A stretch of DNA of 64,000 bases from Evansella caseinilytica (GCF_900107275.1 NZ_FNPI01000009.1:1-64000), one strand, 5' to 3'; shown: positions 26,033 to 35,965, counted from the first letter of the stretch. Program-made: numbers and translations. Notes: a model not told the origin generated them from the letters alone.

Positions 26033-28975
26033 ATGAGTGATCATCGTTTTTCCTTCAATAAAATGTTTAAAAGGGGCGGACCCAAATCGCTTTTTAAAGG
26101 GGTGCGCATTACATCGCAAGTCGTTTGGAATCTGTTTTTAATCTTCGTCGTGGTCGGAGTGATGGGGGTGTTTTTTGTCGGCGGCGCCGCAGCCGGCTAC
26201 TTCGTCTCCCTTGTATCCGACGAGCCGGTTCGAAGCTTTGAAGAGCTGAAGGAGGATATCTACAATTACGAGGAAGCGACAGAAATTTATTTCGCAAACG
26301 ATGTCTACCTCGGCGATTTGCCGAGTCCTTTGGAACGCCGGGAAGTTGCTCTTGATGACGTATCGCAATATGTCATCGACGCCATCGTGGCAACGGAGGA
26401 TGAATACTTTTTTGAACACGAAGGCATTGTTCCAAAAGCTCTCTTCCGCGCTGTCTATCAGGATTTTTCCAACTCGGCGACCCAAACCGGCGGAAGTACG
26501 CTGACGCAGCAGCTTATCAAAAATCAAATTCTAACGAATGAAGTGACGCATGACCGGAAAGCAGTGGAGATTCTGCTCGCTTTAAGGCTGGAGCAGTTTT
26601 TTAACAAAGATGAAATACTGGAAGCGTATTTAAACGTTGTACCGTTCGGGAGAAACTCTTCCGGGAAACAGGTTGCCGGCGTTCAATCCGCCGCCCAGGG
26701 AATTTTCGGAGTGGATGCACAGGACTTGAATCTGCCGCAAGCAGCTTATATTGCCGGACTTCCGCAAAGTCCGTTCGCCTATACTCCTTTCACTTCCCAA
26801 GGAGAAGTAAAGGAAAATCTCGACGCAAGCCTTAACCGGATGAAAACGGTGTTAAACCGGATGTTGACAGCCGAATATATTACGGATGAAGAATACGAGG
26901 AAGCCCTGGCTTACGATATTCCCGGCGCTTTCATTAAACCGCAGCGTAACAGTCTCGAAGACTATGGTTATATTACCGATGAAGTCCGCAGCCGGGCCAC
27001 CACCATTCTTGCATCGGTGCTGATGGAGCAGGACGGAATCGACATCGATGAGATTGATGACGAGGATCAGGTCGCATTACTGCAAAGGCAATATGAAGAA
27101 GAGGCAAGAAAATCGTTGCTGCGGGACGGCTACCGAATACACACGACAATCAATAAGGACATTTACGACGCTCAGCAAAAGGTCGTTGAAGAATATAACG
27201 GCTTCGGCAGAGATGTTACCATTACGGAGACTAACGCGGACGGTGAAGCGGAAGAAAGAGTAATGATGGAGCAAGCCGCCTCGATGCTGATTGAGAACAG
27301 CACCGGAAAAATCATCAGCTTTGTCGGCGGACGCGACTATAACGAATCGCAGTTTAATAACGCAACGCAGGCAAAGCGACAAACGGGCTCGACCATGAAG
27401 CCGCTGCTTACGTATGCGTTAGGCTTTGAAATCGGCGTTCTGCAGCCTGGGTTTATTACTCCCGATACGCCATTCAAATATCCTTCGAATGGGCAGGATG
27501 TATCGAACTTCCTCCGCGGACAATATCTCGGCATGATAACAGCCAGAGAAGCGTTACAGCGGTCCCAAAACATACCTGCTGTAAGGGAAGCGCTGAAAAT
27601 ACCGGTGGAAGTACGAAGGCAAGGCTTAATCGATTACGGCTTTGAAAAGTTTTTTAGACCTAACGATCCGCCGCCGTGGGATTCTTCCCCGTTAGGGACA
27701 CTGGAAATCTCGGTGGAAGCAAACACAAGTGCCTTTACCGTATTTGCAAACGAAGGACAGCACATCGAAAGCTATATGATCGAGCGGATTGAAACGTCCG
27801 ACGGGGAAGTCGTTTATCTGCATGAGCCTGAGCCGACGGAAGTATTTTCGACGCAAACAGCTTATTTGATGATTGATATGCTTAGAGATGTGTTGAGGGC
27901 TCCTGGTACGGCAGCAGATGTGCCTGGCAATCTCAAATTTTCGGCGGACTGGGCCGGTAAAACGGGAACAACACAGGAAGCGAAGGACTATTGGTTCGTT
28001 GGCTTTAACCCGAACGTCACGTTGAGCACCTGGTTTGGCTATGAGAAAGAAACAGTGCTTGGACCTGATTATTCGGCGCGGACGAAAAGGCTATGGGCAC
28101 AGCTGGCGAATGCCGCTTATGACGTAGATCCTGAATTAATGGCCCCTTCCCAGCGGTTTGAAATGCCAAGTGGCATCGTCCGCCAATCGATCTGCGGAAT
28201 TTCCGGAAAGCTGCCGTCCGATTTATGCCGGGAAGCAGGATTCGTTACCACCGACTTGTTCAACGCGAAGTTCGTTCCGAAAGAAGTGGACGACAGCCTG
28301 GCGCGAGTGAATTATGTGAAAGTGAACGGCGAGTTATATAAAGCCTTGGATAAAACGCCGGCCGAGTTCACCAACAAAGGAGTATCAATCAAGGAAGAGT
28401 ATTTTTCATTCGCAGGCGGGGATTATTCCCAGTATATACCTGACAGTTGGAAAAATTTGATTCCGGATGTTTACGCACCGGATAACGGAAAAACACCGGA
28501 TCCGTTGAGATCACTGTCCGCATCAGGAAGTTCCATATCATGGAACGAACATCATGAAGGAGATGTTGTCGGATATCGAGTGTTCTATTCTTCCGAAGCT
28601 GGGGCTTCCTTTAGTCATGTCGCCAATGTCAAATGGGATGAATCATTCTCTTACTCCGGCAAGCAAGGAGCTTACTACGTAACGGCGGTTGATGTTGCCG
28701 GCAGAGAGTCCGCTCCAAGTAAAGAGGTTATCATCGGCGAGTATTCGGACAGTTCCAAAGAAGAAGAAAATCCAGATGATGATCAGGAGAAAGACAAGAA
28801 GAAAGAGCAGGATGAGAAGAAAAAGAAAAATGACGACGATGCTGTCCGCGAAGATGAAGATGAAGACGATGCTCCGGACAATGATCCGGATGAAGATCAG
28901 GACAACGATGATGAAGATGAAGACAACGTCAATGAGAACAGCCGCAGCGGCAACAGGAGCAATAACAACAACTAG
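26033..28975 (+). CDS. Class A penicillin-binding protein (PBP1A family) with FN3-like domain and acidic tail
   Basis: A 980-residue bifunctional peptidoglycan synthase. It has a cytoplasmic tail, one membrane helix (about residues 33-62), a GT51 transglycosylase with EDEYFFEHEGI and GGSTLTQQLIKNQ (residues 120-165), then a transpeptidase with the active serine in TGSTMKPLLTY, the SQN motif, and AGKTGTTQEAKDYW. A fibronectin type III-like domain (about residues 825-905) precedes a 70-residue Asp/Glu/Lys tail ending in Asn. It sits where B. subtilis has acsA. Confidence 0.95.
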   Translation: MSDHRFSFNKMFKRGGPKSLFKGVRITSQVVWNLFLIFVVVGVMGVFFVGGAAAGYFVSLVSDEPVRSFEELKEDIYNYEEATEIYFANDVYLGDLPSPLERREVALDDVSQYVIDAIVATEDEYFFEHEGIVPKALFRAVYQDFSNSATQTGGSTLTQQLIKNQILTNEVTHDRKAVEILLALRLEQFFNKDEILEAYLNVVPFGRNSSGKQVAGVQSAAQGIFGVDAQDLNLPQAAYIAGLPQSPFAYTPFTSQGEVKENLDASLNRMKTVLNRMLTAEYITDEEYEEALAYDIPGAFIKPQRNSLEDYGYITDEVRSRATTILASVLMEQDGIDIDEIDDEDQVALLQRQYEEEARKSLLRDGYRIHTTINKDIYDAQQKVVEEYNGFGRDVTITETNADGEAEERVMMEQAASMLIENSTGKIISFVGGRDYNESQFNNATQAKRQTGSTMKPLLTYALGFEIGVLQPGFITPDTPFKYPSNGQDVSNFLRGQYLGMITAREALQRSQNIPAVREALKIPVEVRRQGLIDYGFEKFFRPNDPPPWDSSPLGTLEISVEANTSAFTVFANEGQHIESYMIERIETSDGEVVYLHEPEPTEVFSTQTAYLMIDMLRDVLRAPGTAADVPGNLKFSADWAGKTGTTQEAKDYWFVGFNPNVTLSTWFGYEKETVLGPDYSARTKRLWAQLANAAYDVDPELMAPSQRFEMPSGIVRQSICGISGKLPSDLCREAGFVTTDLFNAKFVPKEVDDSLARVNYVKVNGELYKALDKTPAEFTNKGVSIKEEYFSFAGGDYSQYIPDSWKNLIPDVYAPDNGKTPDPLRSLSASGSSISWNEHHEGDVVGYRVFYSSEAGASFSHVANVKWDESFSYSGKQGAYYVTAVDVAGRESAPSKEVIIGEYSDSSKEEENPDDDQEKDKKKEQDEKKKKNDDDAVREDEDEDDAPDNDPDEDQDNDDEDEDNVNENSRSGNRSNNNN

Positions 28976-29057
28976 CCCTTTCATTTGAACGTGGAAAATA
29001 TGACATGAGATAAAGCATTTCGTTCTATCCGCAGATCAATACAACGGCAACTTCACA

Positions 29058-29108
29058 GGGATGCCTTAAAAGGATGTAGCCTCCTTTTAAGCATCCCTTT
29101 CTTTTATG
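29058..29108 (+). terminator. Intrinsic terminator of the PBP gene
   Basis: GGGATGCCTTAAAAGGA pairs with TCCTTTTAAGCATCCC (one mismatch) around TGTAGCC, followed by TTTCTTTTATG. Confidence 0.8.
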
Positions 29109-29162
29109 CTTAAATTAAGAAGCTGATTTTCAGCAACCGGGCAAGAGTGGCTGCCGAATGGT

Positions 29163-29176
29163 AGTTTACGTAAACT
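29163..29176. promoter_or_regulatory. Perfect palindrome upstream of acuABC, possible operator
   Basis: AGTTTACGTAAACT is a 14-bp perfect palindrome about 230 bp before acuA. It lacks the usual cre pattern (TGNAANCGNNNNCA), so it is not an obvious CcpA site. The rest of the 28976-29403 gap holds the PBP terminator and the acuA promoter region, with an AGAGCAAT direct repeat near 29353 and 29372. Confidence 0.3.
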
Positions 29177-29403
29177 TTCTGATTTTACACTTGGAGAAAT
29201 GTGCAGCTTCACCGTATTTTTCCATAGCAATTACGAACGAATGGAAACAATCAAATAAGACTTTTCAGAGATATCCCCTCGCTTCCGCCTGATTATGATA
29301 TATTAAGGATAGGAGGTATTTTTTAAACAGCTCCTGGCTCTTATTCTTTAGAAAGAGCAATGCTTCTAGATAGAGCAATTATTTATTTATTGGGGGGATG
29401 CCC

Positions 29404-30036
29404 GTGAGGCACATCAAAACCTACAATTCCACGGAGATAACTCATCATGGCAGAACCTTTGTCGTCGAAGGACCGATTACAAAAGAACTGCTGATCAAAT
29501 ACAAGTTTGACGACGGACTCGTGGCGTTTCGTCCACCGAAACAACAGTATGAAGCGTTAGTGAAAATCGCCGACCTACCAGAAAGCAGAATCATCGTTGC
29601 CGTCGAGGAGATGACCATTGTCGGTTATGCAATCTTTTTATATCCCGATCCGTTGGAACGATGGTCCGAAGTGGAGATCGACAACCTGCTTGAACTAGGA
29701 GCAATTGAAATTTCTTCTAATTATCGCGGCTACAAAATCGCCAAAAACCTTTTAAAAGTCGCCATGATGGACGATGCCATGGAAGACTATATCATTATTA
29801 CGACGGAATACTACTGGCATTGGGATTTAAGGGGAACCGGGTTATCCATTTGGGAATACCGGGATGTTATGGAAAAAGTTATGAAATCAGGCGGGCTGGA
29901 GTGGTTCGCGACAGATGATCCGGAAATTTGTTCCCATCCTGCCAACTGCTTGATGGCCCGCATTGGAAAACGAGTAAGTCCGGATGCTGTCCACAAGTTT
30001 AACCGTGTGCGATTTAAACATAAATACATGCTTTAA
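29404..30036 (+). CDS. acuA: Protein acetyltransferase AcuA (GNAT)
   Basis: About 210 residues with a GNAT fold. In B. subtilis AcuA acetylates and inactivates acetyl-CoA synthetase AcsA. I chose GTG at 29404: it gives the family N-terminus (V)RHIKTYNS and leaves 6 nt after GGGGGG, whereas the in-frame ATG at 29398 touches that site. Typical segments are LVAFRPPKQQYEALV, LYPDPLERWSE, LGAIEISSNYRGYKIAKNLL and TTEYYWHWDL. It is first in acuABC. Confidence 0.94.
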   Translation: MRHIKTYNSTEITHHGRTFVVEGPITKELLIKYKFDDGLVAFRPPKQQYEALVKIADLPESRIIVAVEEMTIVGYAIFLYPDPLERWSEVEIDNLLELGAIEISSNYRGYKIAKNLLKVAMMDDAMEDYIIITTEYYWHWDLRGTGLSIWEYRDVMEKVMKSGGLEWFATDDPEICSHPANCLMARIGKRVSPDAVHKFNRVRFKHKYML

Positions 30037-30063
30037 AACAACTACAGGGGGAGGAGAAGCTTT

Positions 30064-30696
30064 TTGATTATTCAAAGCATTATGAAAAGAAAAGTGATCA
30101 CAGCCACGCGGAAGACAATGATTAAAGAGGCCCTGAACATCATGGAGCAGAACCGCATTCGCCATCTGCCTGTAGTAAATGATAAAAATGAAATTATCGG
30201 CATTCTTTCCGACCGCGACCTGCGTGATGCCAGCCCTTCTGTATTCGGCGGCAACAATGAGGAAGTCCTCGCGAAACCGGTCGGTGACATTATGATTACA
30301 GACGTCATTACTGCTTTGCCGATTGATTTTGTTGATGAAGCGGCAAACGTCATGACAGAAAATCAAATCAGTTGCCTGCCCGTGGAAGAAGACGGGAAAC
30401 TGGTGGGCATCATCACGGAAAAAGACCTGTTGGATACATTTGTCAAGCTCACTGGCGTTGACATCCCTTCGTCAAGGCTGGAGGTGGAAGTAGCCAATAA
30501 AAGCGGTATGCTGTCGGAAGTGGCCTGGGTCGTCAAACAGTACCAGATTAATATTCAAAGTGTTTTCATCTATCCTTCTGAAGATCACGCAAAAAAAATC
30601 TTGGTTTTTCGCTTGCAGTCAATGGACATTCGCTCCCTTGTCAGCACATTAAAGGACAAGGAATACACCATTTTGTGGCCAAAGGATTTGGAGTGA
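30064..30696 (+). CDS. acuB: CBS/ACT-domain protein AcuB
   Basis: A 210-residue protein with two CBS domains (residues 1-60 and 75-135, the latter with ENQISCLPVEEDGKLVGIIT) and a C-terminal ACT-like domain starting at VEVANKSGMLSEVAWVV. CBS pairs bind adenine nucleotides, so it probably senses energy state in acetoin/acetate metabolism; the exact role is unknown. The start is a TTG preceded by GGGGGAGGAG. Only 27 nt separate it from acuA. Confidence 0.93.
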   Translation: MIIQSIMKRKVITATRKTMIKEALNIMEQNRIRHLPVVNDKNEIIGILSDRDLRDASPSVFGGNNEEVLAKPVGDIMITDVITALPIDFVDEAANVMTENQISCLPVEEDGKLVGIITEKDLLDTFVKLTGVDIPSSRLEVEVANKSGMLSEVAWVVKQYQINIQSVFIYPSEDHAKKILVFRLQSMDIRSLVSTLKDKEYTILWPKDLE

Positions 30697-30700
30697 TACT

Positions 30701-31876
30701 ATGGATAAAGAAGCAGCTTTTGTTTTTTCCCCAGAACAGCTCAACTATAAATTCAGTGACGAACATCCTTTCAACCAGAAACGGCTGCTGATTACCTACG
30801 ATTTACTGAAGCACTTAAATGCCATCGATGATAATCAAATCATTCCTGCCAAAATGGCTGCGGAAGAGGATCTCAGACTCATTCATGAAAAAGATTACAT
30901 AGACGTGGTTAAAAATGCCGGCAATGGGAAAGTCCGCTCCTCCTACGCCACAACGTATGGTATCGGCACGGAAGATACACCGGTTTTCCCAAAGATGCAT
31001 GAAGCTGCATCGTGGCTGGTAGGCGGAACCCTCACCGCTGTCGATCTTGTTTTCGAACATGGCTACAAGCACGCGCTCAATCTTGGCGGCGGCCTTCATC
31101 ATGGATTTCGCAGCAAAGCCTCTGGATTTTGTGTGTACAATGACAGCTCGATTGCCATCCAATACATTAGAAATAAATATCATGCGAAGGTGTTGTATGT
31201 GGACACAGATGCTCATCACGGCGACGGTGTGCAGTGGGCGTTTTACAATGACCCTAATGTCTGTACGCTTTCCTTTCACGAAGACGGACGTTTTTTATTT
31301 CCCGGCACAGGCCACGTCAGTGAGCGAGGGCACGGAGATGGATATGGCTATTCCTTTAACATGCCTTTTGAGGCATTTACGGAAGATGTTTCCTTTCTGT
31401 CGGCATACAAGAAAATCTTCCGGGAAGTGGTTGCGTATTTCCGGCCTGACGTGATCCTGACACAGAACGGTGCCGATGCCCACTACTATGATCCGCTTAC
31501 CCACTTGTGCGCCACAATGAACATTTACAACGAGATTCCCCAACTAGCTCACGAGCTCGCACATGAGTACTGTGACGGACGGTGGATTGCCGTGGGCGGG
31601 GGCGGATACGACATTTGGCGCGTCGTGCCGCGGGCCTGGGCAATGATATGGCTGCACATGACGGGACAGGAATCGTTGATTTCCGGCAAGCTGCCTGCGG
31701 CATGGACGAAAAAATGGCGGGAAGCCGCCGAGACAGCGCTGCCTCCCGAATGGTTTGACAAACCTGATATTTATCCCGATATTCCGAGAAAAAACGACAT
31801 TAACAAGAAAAACGAGCGAACAGCGGCAAAAGCGCTAAAACCAATTTTGGAAAGAAAGAACAGCACAGACAACTAA
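30701..31876 (+). CDS. acuC: Protein deacetylase AcuC (class I/II HDAC fold)
   Basis: A 391-residue zinc-dependent deacetylase that in B. subtilis reverses AcuA acetylation of acetyl-CoA synthetase. The catalytic histidine pair is in NLGGGLHHGF (about residue 134) and the zinc ligands in VDTDAHHGDG (about residue 170), with QNGADAHYYDPLTHL and VGGGGYD completing the site. Its start lies 4 nt past the acuB stop, with the GGAGTGAT ribosome binding site inside acuB. Confidence 0.96.
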   Translation: MDKEAAFVFSPEQLNYKFSDEHPFNQKRLLITYDLLKHLNAIDDNQIIPAKMAAEEDLRLIHEKDYIDVVKNAGNGKVRSSYATTYGIGTEDTPVFPKMHEAASWLVGGTLTAVDLVFEHGYKHALNLGGGLHHGFRSKASGFCVYNDSSIAIQYIRNKYHAKVLYVDTDAHHGDGVQWAFYNDPNVCTLSFHEDGRFLFPGTGHVSERGHGDGYGYSFNMPFEAFTEDVSFLSAYKKIFREVVAYFRPDVILTQNGADAHYYDPLTHLCATMNIYNEIPQLAHELAHEYCDGRWIAVGGGGYDIWRVVPRAWAMIWLHMTGQESLISGKLPAAWTKKWREAAETALPPEWFDKPDIYPDIPRKNDINKKNERTAAKALKPILERKNSTDN

Positions 31877-31912
31877 TGTTCCTGCGCTGTTATCTTGTTT
31901 TCTCACCAATTG

Positions 31913-32614
31913 TCACAGCTGTCTCATGATTTCTTCGACAATTTTGGATGAGGCTCTTGCAGCACTTACAACAAATGCTTCAAAGCTTTCAGGAGCCTCG
32001 CCGTTCGCTTTATCCGAAATAGAACGGATAACTACATAAGGAACTTCATTGAAATGTGCTACTTGCGCAACGGCGGCCCCTTCCATTTCAATACAAGATG
32101 CTTGAAAAAGCTGACGAAGTTCGCCAACCATTTTTTTATCGGCAATGAACTGATCGCCGCTGACAATCTTTCCTTTTCTCACTTTCAGCGGCTGTCCAAC
32201 GACGGTGCTCGCTGCAGCGTAGGCGGCACGAATCAACCGCTCATCCGCCGGAAAATCAGACGGTCCATCATACATTGGAATCGTTCCTCTCGCAAAGCCG
32301 AGCGGACTTGCGTCAAGATCATGCTGCTGACAGCTTGTTGATACGATGACATCTTCCACGTTTAATTGTTCGTCTGCCCCTCCCGCAACTCCGGTAAAAA
32401 TAATTGCTTCCGCTGCAAAACAATCGATCAATATTTGCGCGGTCATCGCTGCATTCACCTTGCCGACGCCGCATTTGCTGATCACAACCTCCTGTCCGTG
32501 CCACGTTCCAGTATAGAAGGATAGCAGACCTTTGTTGACTTCTGTTAATTCCTCCACAGATTCCAAAAAGAAGCTGATTTCTTCTTTCATTGCACCAATG
32601 ATCCCGTATTTCAT
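31913..32614 (-). CDS. mtnN: 5'-methylthioadenosine/S-adenosylhomocysteine nucleosidase
   Basis: A 233-residue PNP-fold nucleosidase splitting adenine from methylthioadenosine and S-adenosylhomocysteine in methionine salvage. MKYGIIGAMKEEISFF carries the conserved glutamate, IIFTGVAGGAD binds the ribose/phosphate pocket, CIEMEGAAVAQVAHF and RSISDKANGEAPESF hold the catalytic Glu and Asp. I chose ATG at 32614 because GAGGTG precedes it; the frame is open 6 codons further. Its position between acuC and motS differs from B. subtilis. Confidence 0.94.
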   Translation of the reverse strand: MKYGIIGAMKEEISFFLESVEELTEVNKGLLSFYTGTWHGQEVVISKCGVGKVNAAMTAQILIDCFAAEAIIFTGVAGGADEQLNVEDVIVSTSCQQHDLDASPLGFARGTIPMYDGPSDFPADERLIRAAYAAASTVVGQPLKVRKGKIVSGDQFIADKKMVGELRQLFQASCIEMEGAAVAQVAHFNEVPYVVIRSISDKANGEAPESFEAFVVSAARASSKIVEEIMRQL

Positions 32615-32705
32615 TTTCATCACCTCATCCAATAACTATACGCCATCCTGCAGTTTGCAGCAATTACCCCATTCTATTCCAACGTTTCACAGATTTTTGG
32701 AACTA

Positions 32706-32729
32706 AAAAAATCCGGGGTTCCCCCCGGA
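32706..32729 (-). terminator. Intrinsic terminator of ccpA-motPS
   Basis: CCGGGG and CCCCGG arms; on the minus strand the stem is followed by ATTTTTTTAG. It lies just past the motS stop. Confidence 0.8.
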
Positions 32730-32745
32730 AATAAACATACTGGTA

Positions 32746-33522
32746 TTAGAATAATGCTCCATCTTCAAGCATCGGATCGGAAATGACGATAACGACACGG
32801 CGGTTTTTTTGCAAGTTGCCGTCGGTTGTGTTCGGAGCTACTGGGCGTGTATCTCCATAGCCGACGGAGATGAATCGTGAAGGGTCAAGGTCATTGTTCT
32901 CCACCAAATAGCGGATGACGCTGCTGGCGCGCGCACCGGATAACTCCCAGTTCGACGGGAATTGATGCGTATTAATCGGCCTGCTATCGGTATGTCCCTC
33001 AACTTTCACCACATTCGGAATCGAGGTCAGCAATGTGCCAACCTTGTTAAGAAAAGGTCTGGCATCGGGAATAATATTCGCCATTCCCGTTTCAAACAGC
33101 ACCTGCTCCTGGAGAACAAGAACAACTCCCCGGTCATCCCTTGTTGCTGTTATTGTCTCCGTTAAATCATTGGCTTCCAGAAATTCAATTACTTCATATA
33201 ACAGTTCATCCAATTGTCTGCTAGGATCGTCTTCATCATTTTCCAGATAGCTTTCAAACGGATCTGCCTCTTCATCAAACGGATCCTTCTTCACTTCCCG
33301 ATCCTCTGCAGGATTATCGAACGGTATGAGGGACGGATAAAATTCAAAGGTTGCCCGCTTCTGGAATGATTCTGCGATTGCCTGAAACTTCGTTGCATCG
33401 ACAACGGACATGGAAAAGAGAAGGATAAAGAAAACGAGAATCAAGGTCATCAGATCAGAAAATGTCACCATCCATTTCGGACTGCCCTTTTCCGATTGTT
33501 GTTGCTGCCTTCTTCTATCCAT
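32746..33522 (-). CDS. motS: Flagellar stator subunit MotS (MotB-like, sodium type)
   Basis: A 258-residue MotB-family stator protein. A single membrane helix, WMVTFSDLMTLILVFFILLF, carries the conserved ion-binding aspartate (FSDLM). A periplasmic linker is followed by a C-terminal OmpA-like peptidoglycan-binding domain with VEGHTDSRPI and LSGARASSVIRYL. With MotP it forms a Na+-driven stator in Bacillus. It overlaps motP by 8 nt. Confidence 0.94.
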   Translation of the reverse strand: MDRRRQQQQSEKGSPKWMVTFSDLMTLILVFFILLFSMSVVDATKFQAIAESFQKRATFEFYPSLIPFDNPAEDREVKKDPFDEEADPFESYLENDEDDPSRQLDELLYEVIEFLEANDLTETITATRDDRGVVLVLQEQVLFETGMANIIPDARPFLNKVGTLLTSIPNVVKVEGHTDSRPINTHQFPSNWELSGARASSVIRYLVENNDLDPSRFISVGYGDTRPVAPNTTDGNLQKNRRVVIVISDPMLEDGALF

Positions 33523-34327
33523 TGATTACCTCCTCTTCCTCCTGCTGCACCTCTCCGTTCTTTGCATGATCTGGTAAAAACGCGCTCAGTTTTTCCTGGA
33601 GTATTTTTGGATTTTGACCAGATTGTACACCAATAACACCCTCAACAACGATTTGCTTAACAAACACTTCTTCTTCCGTACTCAAGGCTAATTTACTTGC
33701 CATCGGAATAAAAACGAGATTGGCCAATAGCGATCCATATAATGTGGTCAATAACGCGATTGCCATGTTTGGACCGAGCGTTGACGGATCGTTCAGGTTT
33801 TGCAGCATCAATACAAGACCGACAAGCGTTCCAATCATTCCCCATGCCGGTGCATATTCGCCGGCTTTTTCAAGAATCGACCGTCCTTTGCGATGTCTTT
33901 CTTCCATGGCAATGACCTCGGCCATCATAATGTCCTTGATAATCTCCGGCTCGATACCGTCAACAGCCAACAATACCCCTTTTTCAATAAACGGATCATC
34001 CACATCTTCGATCCCCGCCTCCAAAGCAAGCAAACCTTCTCTTCTTGCTTTGGAAGACAGATCAACGAATTTATCAATTAGCCCCTGCAGATCATTTTCA
34101 CGTGTACTGAACGTCTCTTTTAAAACTTTTGGAAGCATCTTCAGATCCTGTAAAGAAAAATTGATCAGAAGTGCTGCCGTGAGTCCGCCAAACACTACGA
34201 AAATGGATGATAATTGGAAGAAACTCGCGAGTCCTCCCGCTCCAATGGAATTGGAATATACCGCTAACATAACCATTGTTAAGCCTAAAAAAATACCTAT
34301 TGGTGTCAACAAGTCAAGTTTTTTCAT
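33515..34327 (-). CDS. motP: Flagellar stator subunit MotP (MotA-like, sodium type)
   Basis: A 270-residue MotA-family protein with four membrane segments. The N-terminus is MKKLDLLTPIGIFLGLTMVM. The cytoplasmic loop has the AMEERHRKGRSILEKAGEYAPAWGMIGTL transition into the third segment (quoted as two motifs: EERHRKGRSILEKAG and YAPAWGMIGTL), and the last segments include GPNMAIALLTTLYG. Downstream of ccpA on the same strand, as in B. subtilis. Confidence 0.94.
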   Translation of the reverse strand: MKKLDLLTPIGIFLGLTMVMLAVYSNSIGAGGLASFFQLSSIFVVFGGLTAALLINFSLQDLKMLPKVLKETFSTRENDLQGLIDKFVDLSSKARREGLLALEAGIEDVDDPFIEKGVLLAVDGIEPEIIKDIMMAEVIAMEERHRKGRSILEKAGEYAPAWGMIGTLVGLVLMLQNLNDPSTLGPNMAIALLTTLYGSLLANLVFIPMASKLALSTEEEVFVKQIVVEGVIGVQSGQNPKILQEKLSAFLPDHAKNGEVQQEEEEVING

Positions 34328-34389
34328 ATGTCCTCTCCCTAACCCTGCTGTTTAAAGATGAATGCGTTTCTTTATCTTTTTTTATTGGA

Positions 34390-34430
34390 TGTTCAAAAAG
34401 GACAAACTGTGATATCCTCGTTTTTGAACA
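34390..34430. repeat. Minimal element with family-A/B ends
   Basis: TGTTCAAAAA (34390-34399) and TTTTTGAACA (34421-34430) flank a 21-bp loop containing GGACAAAC/GATATCCTC. It lies between ccpA and motP, inside a probable operon, and could act as a partial terminator. Confidence 0.55.
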
Positions 34431-34444
34431 TGCATTTAAAACCA

Positions 34445-35455
34445 CTATTCATCCGCATTTTTCGTTGAATGTCGGAATTCAATTCGATGCGGCAATAACA
34501 CAGCATTTTCGTTTACTTCTTCTTTGTTCATGTACTTTGTCAAAAGTCTCATTGATACAGCCCCTAGATCATACATCGGCTGAACGACGGATGTTAATGT
34601 CGGACGCACCATCGAAGCAAGTCGGGTATTATCGAATCCGATGACTTCGAAGTCATTAGGCACATCATAGCCTGCATCTTGCGCACCGTGAATCACACCT
34701 AGCGCCATTTCATCCGTAGAAGCGAAAATAGCAGTAGGCTTGTCCTCCAATGCAATAAGAGTCTCCATCGCTTCCAGACCGGAGTCATATGTGTAATCAC
34801 CGATGACAACATAATCGTCATTCAAAGGAATGTTTTTATCCTCCAACGCGCGTTTATAACCGGCAAATTTTAAGTAACCATTGATCGGATCCTCCAATGT
34901 TCCGGACAGCATCGCCACTTTCTCATGCCCGCGGTCAATAAATGATTTCACCGCATCATAGGCAGCCTGCTCATAATCAATATTCACCGACGGGAATTCT
35001 TTTTTCTGATCGATTGTAGCAGACAATACGATCGGAACAGGTGATTTTTTAAAGGTTTCTTCATGATCCTTTGTTATTTCCCCGCCCATAAACACGATGC
35101 CATCTACTTGTTTTTCCAGCAATGTGTTGACTAGATGAATTTCTTTTTCCTTATTTTGGTCGGAGTTACATAAAATGATGTTGTATTTATACATTGTCGC
35201 AATATCCTCGATACCGCGGGCAAGTTCAGAAAAGAAGATGCTGGAGATATCCGGAATGACCACTCCGACAGTTGTTGTTTTTTTGCTTGCCAGCCCCCTG
35301 GCAACGGCATTCGGCCGGTAACCTAACCGCTCGATTGCTTCCAGAACTCTTTTTCTTGTGGTAGGTTTCACATTCGGGTTCCCGTTAACCACACGAGAAA
35401 CTGTAGCCATGGAGACATTTGCCTCACGTGCCACATCATAAATTGTAATATTCAT
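34445..35455 (-). CDS. ccpA: Catabolite control protein A
   Basis: A 336-residue LacI-family regulator. The helix-turn-helix begins [20 protein letters not shown], followed by the hinge helix ([15 protein letters not shown]) and a periplasmic-binding-protein-like core. With Ser46-phosphorylated HPr it binds cre sites and controls carbon catabolite genes including acu and ack loci in Bacillus. AAGGAGG lies before the ATG. It is first of the ccpA-motP-motS block. Confidence 0.96.
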   Translation of the reverse strand: MNITIYDVAREANVSMATVSRVVNGNPNVKPTTRKRVLEAIERLGYRPNAVARGLASKKTTTVGVVIPDISSIFFSELARGIEDIATMYKYNIILCNSDQNKEKEIHLVNTLLEKQVDGIVFMGGEITKDHEETFKKSPVPIVLSATIDQKKEFPSVNIDYEQAAYDAVKSFIDRGHEKVAMLSGTLEDPINGYLKFAGYKRALEDKNIPLNDDYVVIGDYTYDSGLEAMETLIALEDKPTAIFASTDEMALGVIHGAQDAGYDVPNDFEVIGFDNTRLASMVRPTLTSVVQPMYDLGAVSMRLLTKYMNKEEVNENAVLLPHRIEFRHSTKNADE

Positions 35456-35650
35456 TTTTAAAATCCTCCTTTTTATTGGCTAAACTGTGTTTTCATACTT
35501 TCATAATGTAATGATATGATACGACACTTTAAGGAGGGGTGCAAATCTTTATCTAATATATCGACAGCTTCCCCTCAGTTTTTTAGTGATATATCCGAAA
35601 TTAACTACTTAACAACATAATACCTAGGTATATGTCCCGACTTTTGTCTC

Positions 35651-35826
35651 GTTTTTGAACATACACGATGCAATGAGTGGAGCCGATGCATTCTTTTCAG
35701 CCCGGCTGTGAGTGGTTTTCTCAGCGTCAGGATGACGACATTCCGCCGTTGCCCATAGGACCGTGGGCAGCACTTAGGCGGAATTGGGCGCATCGTGCGG
35801 AACCATTGCCTTTTTGAACACGCTCT
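35651..35826 (+). repeat. Dispersed repeat family A, end hairpin truncated
   Basis: Nearly identical to the 25695 copy in the core and in the ATTCCGCC...GGCGGAAT middle, but it starts inside the terminal hairpin (GTTTTTGAACATACACG). It fills part of the 520-bp gap between aroA and ccpA; the remaining bases near ccpA should hold its promoter. Confidence 0.8.
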
Positions 35827-35922
35827 AATAGTATATCCATTCTTCATCACTTTAACGATATATAAAATAAGAACACTTTTTATCTGTGGCTGTTTTCCAA
35901 ATGCTATAAAGTTTATGAAAAA

Positions 35923-35965
35923 GAGTGTCTCAAAAGGTGAATGGTTTGACCTTTTTGAAACACTC
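35923..35965 (-). terminator. Family-C-like stem-loop after aroA
   Basis: GAGTGTCTCAAAAGGT pairs with ACCTTTTTGAAACACTC, imperfectly. It ends 11 bp from the leftward aroA stop. This is the only C copy at a tandem rather than convergent junction. Confidence 0.6.
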
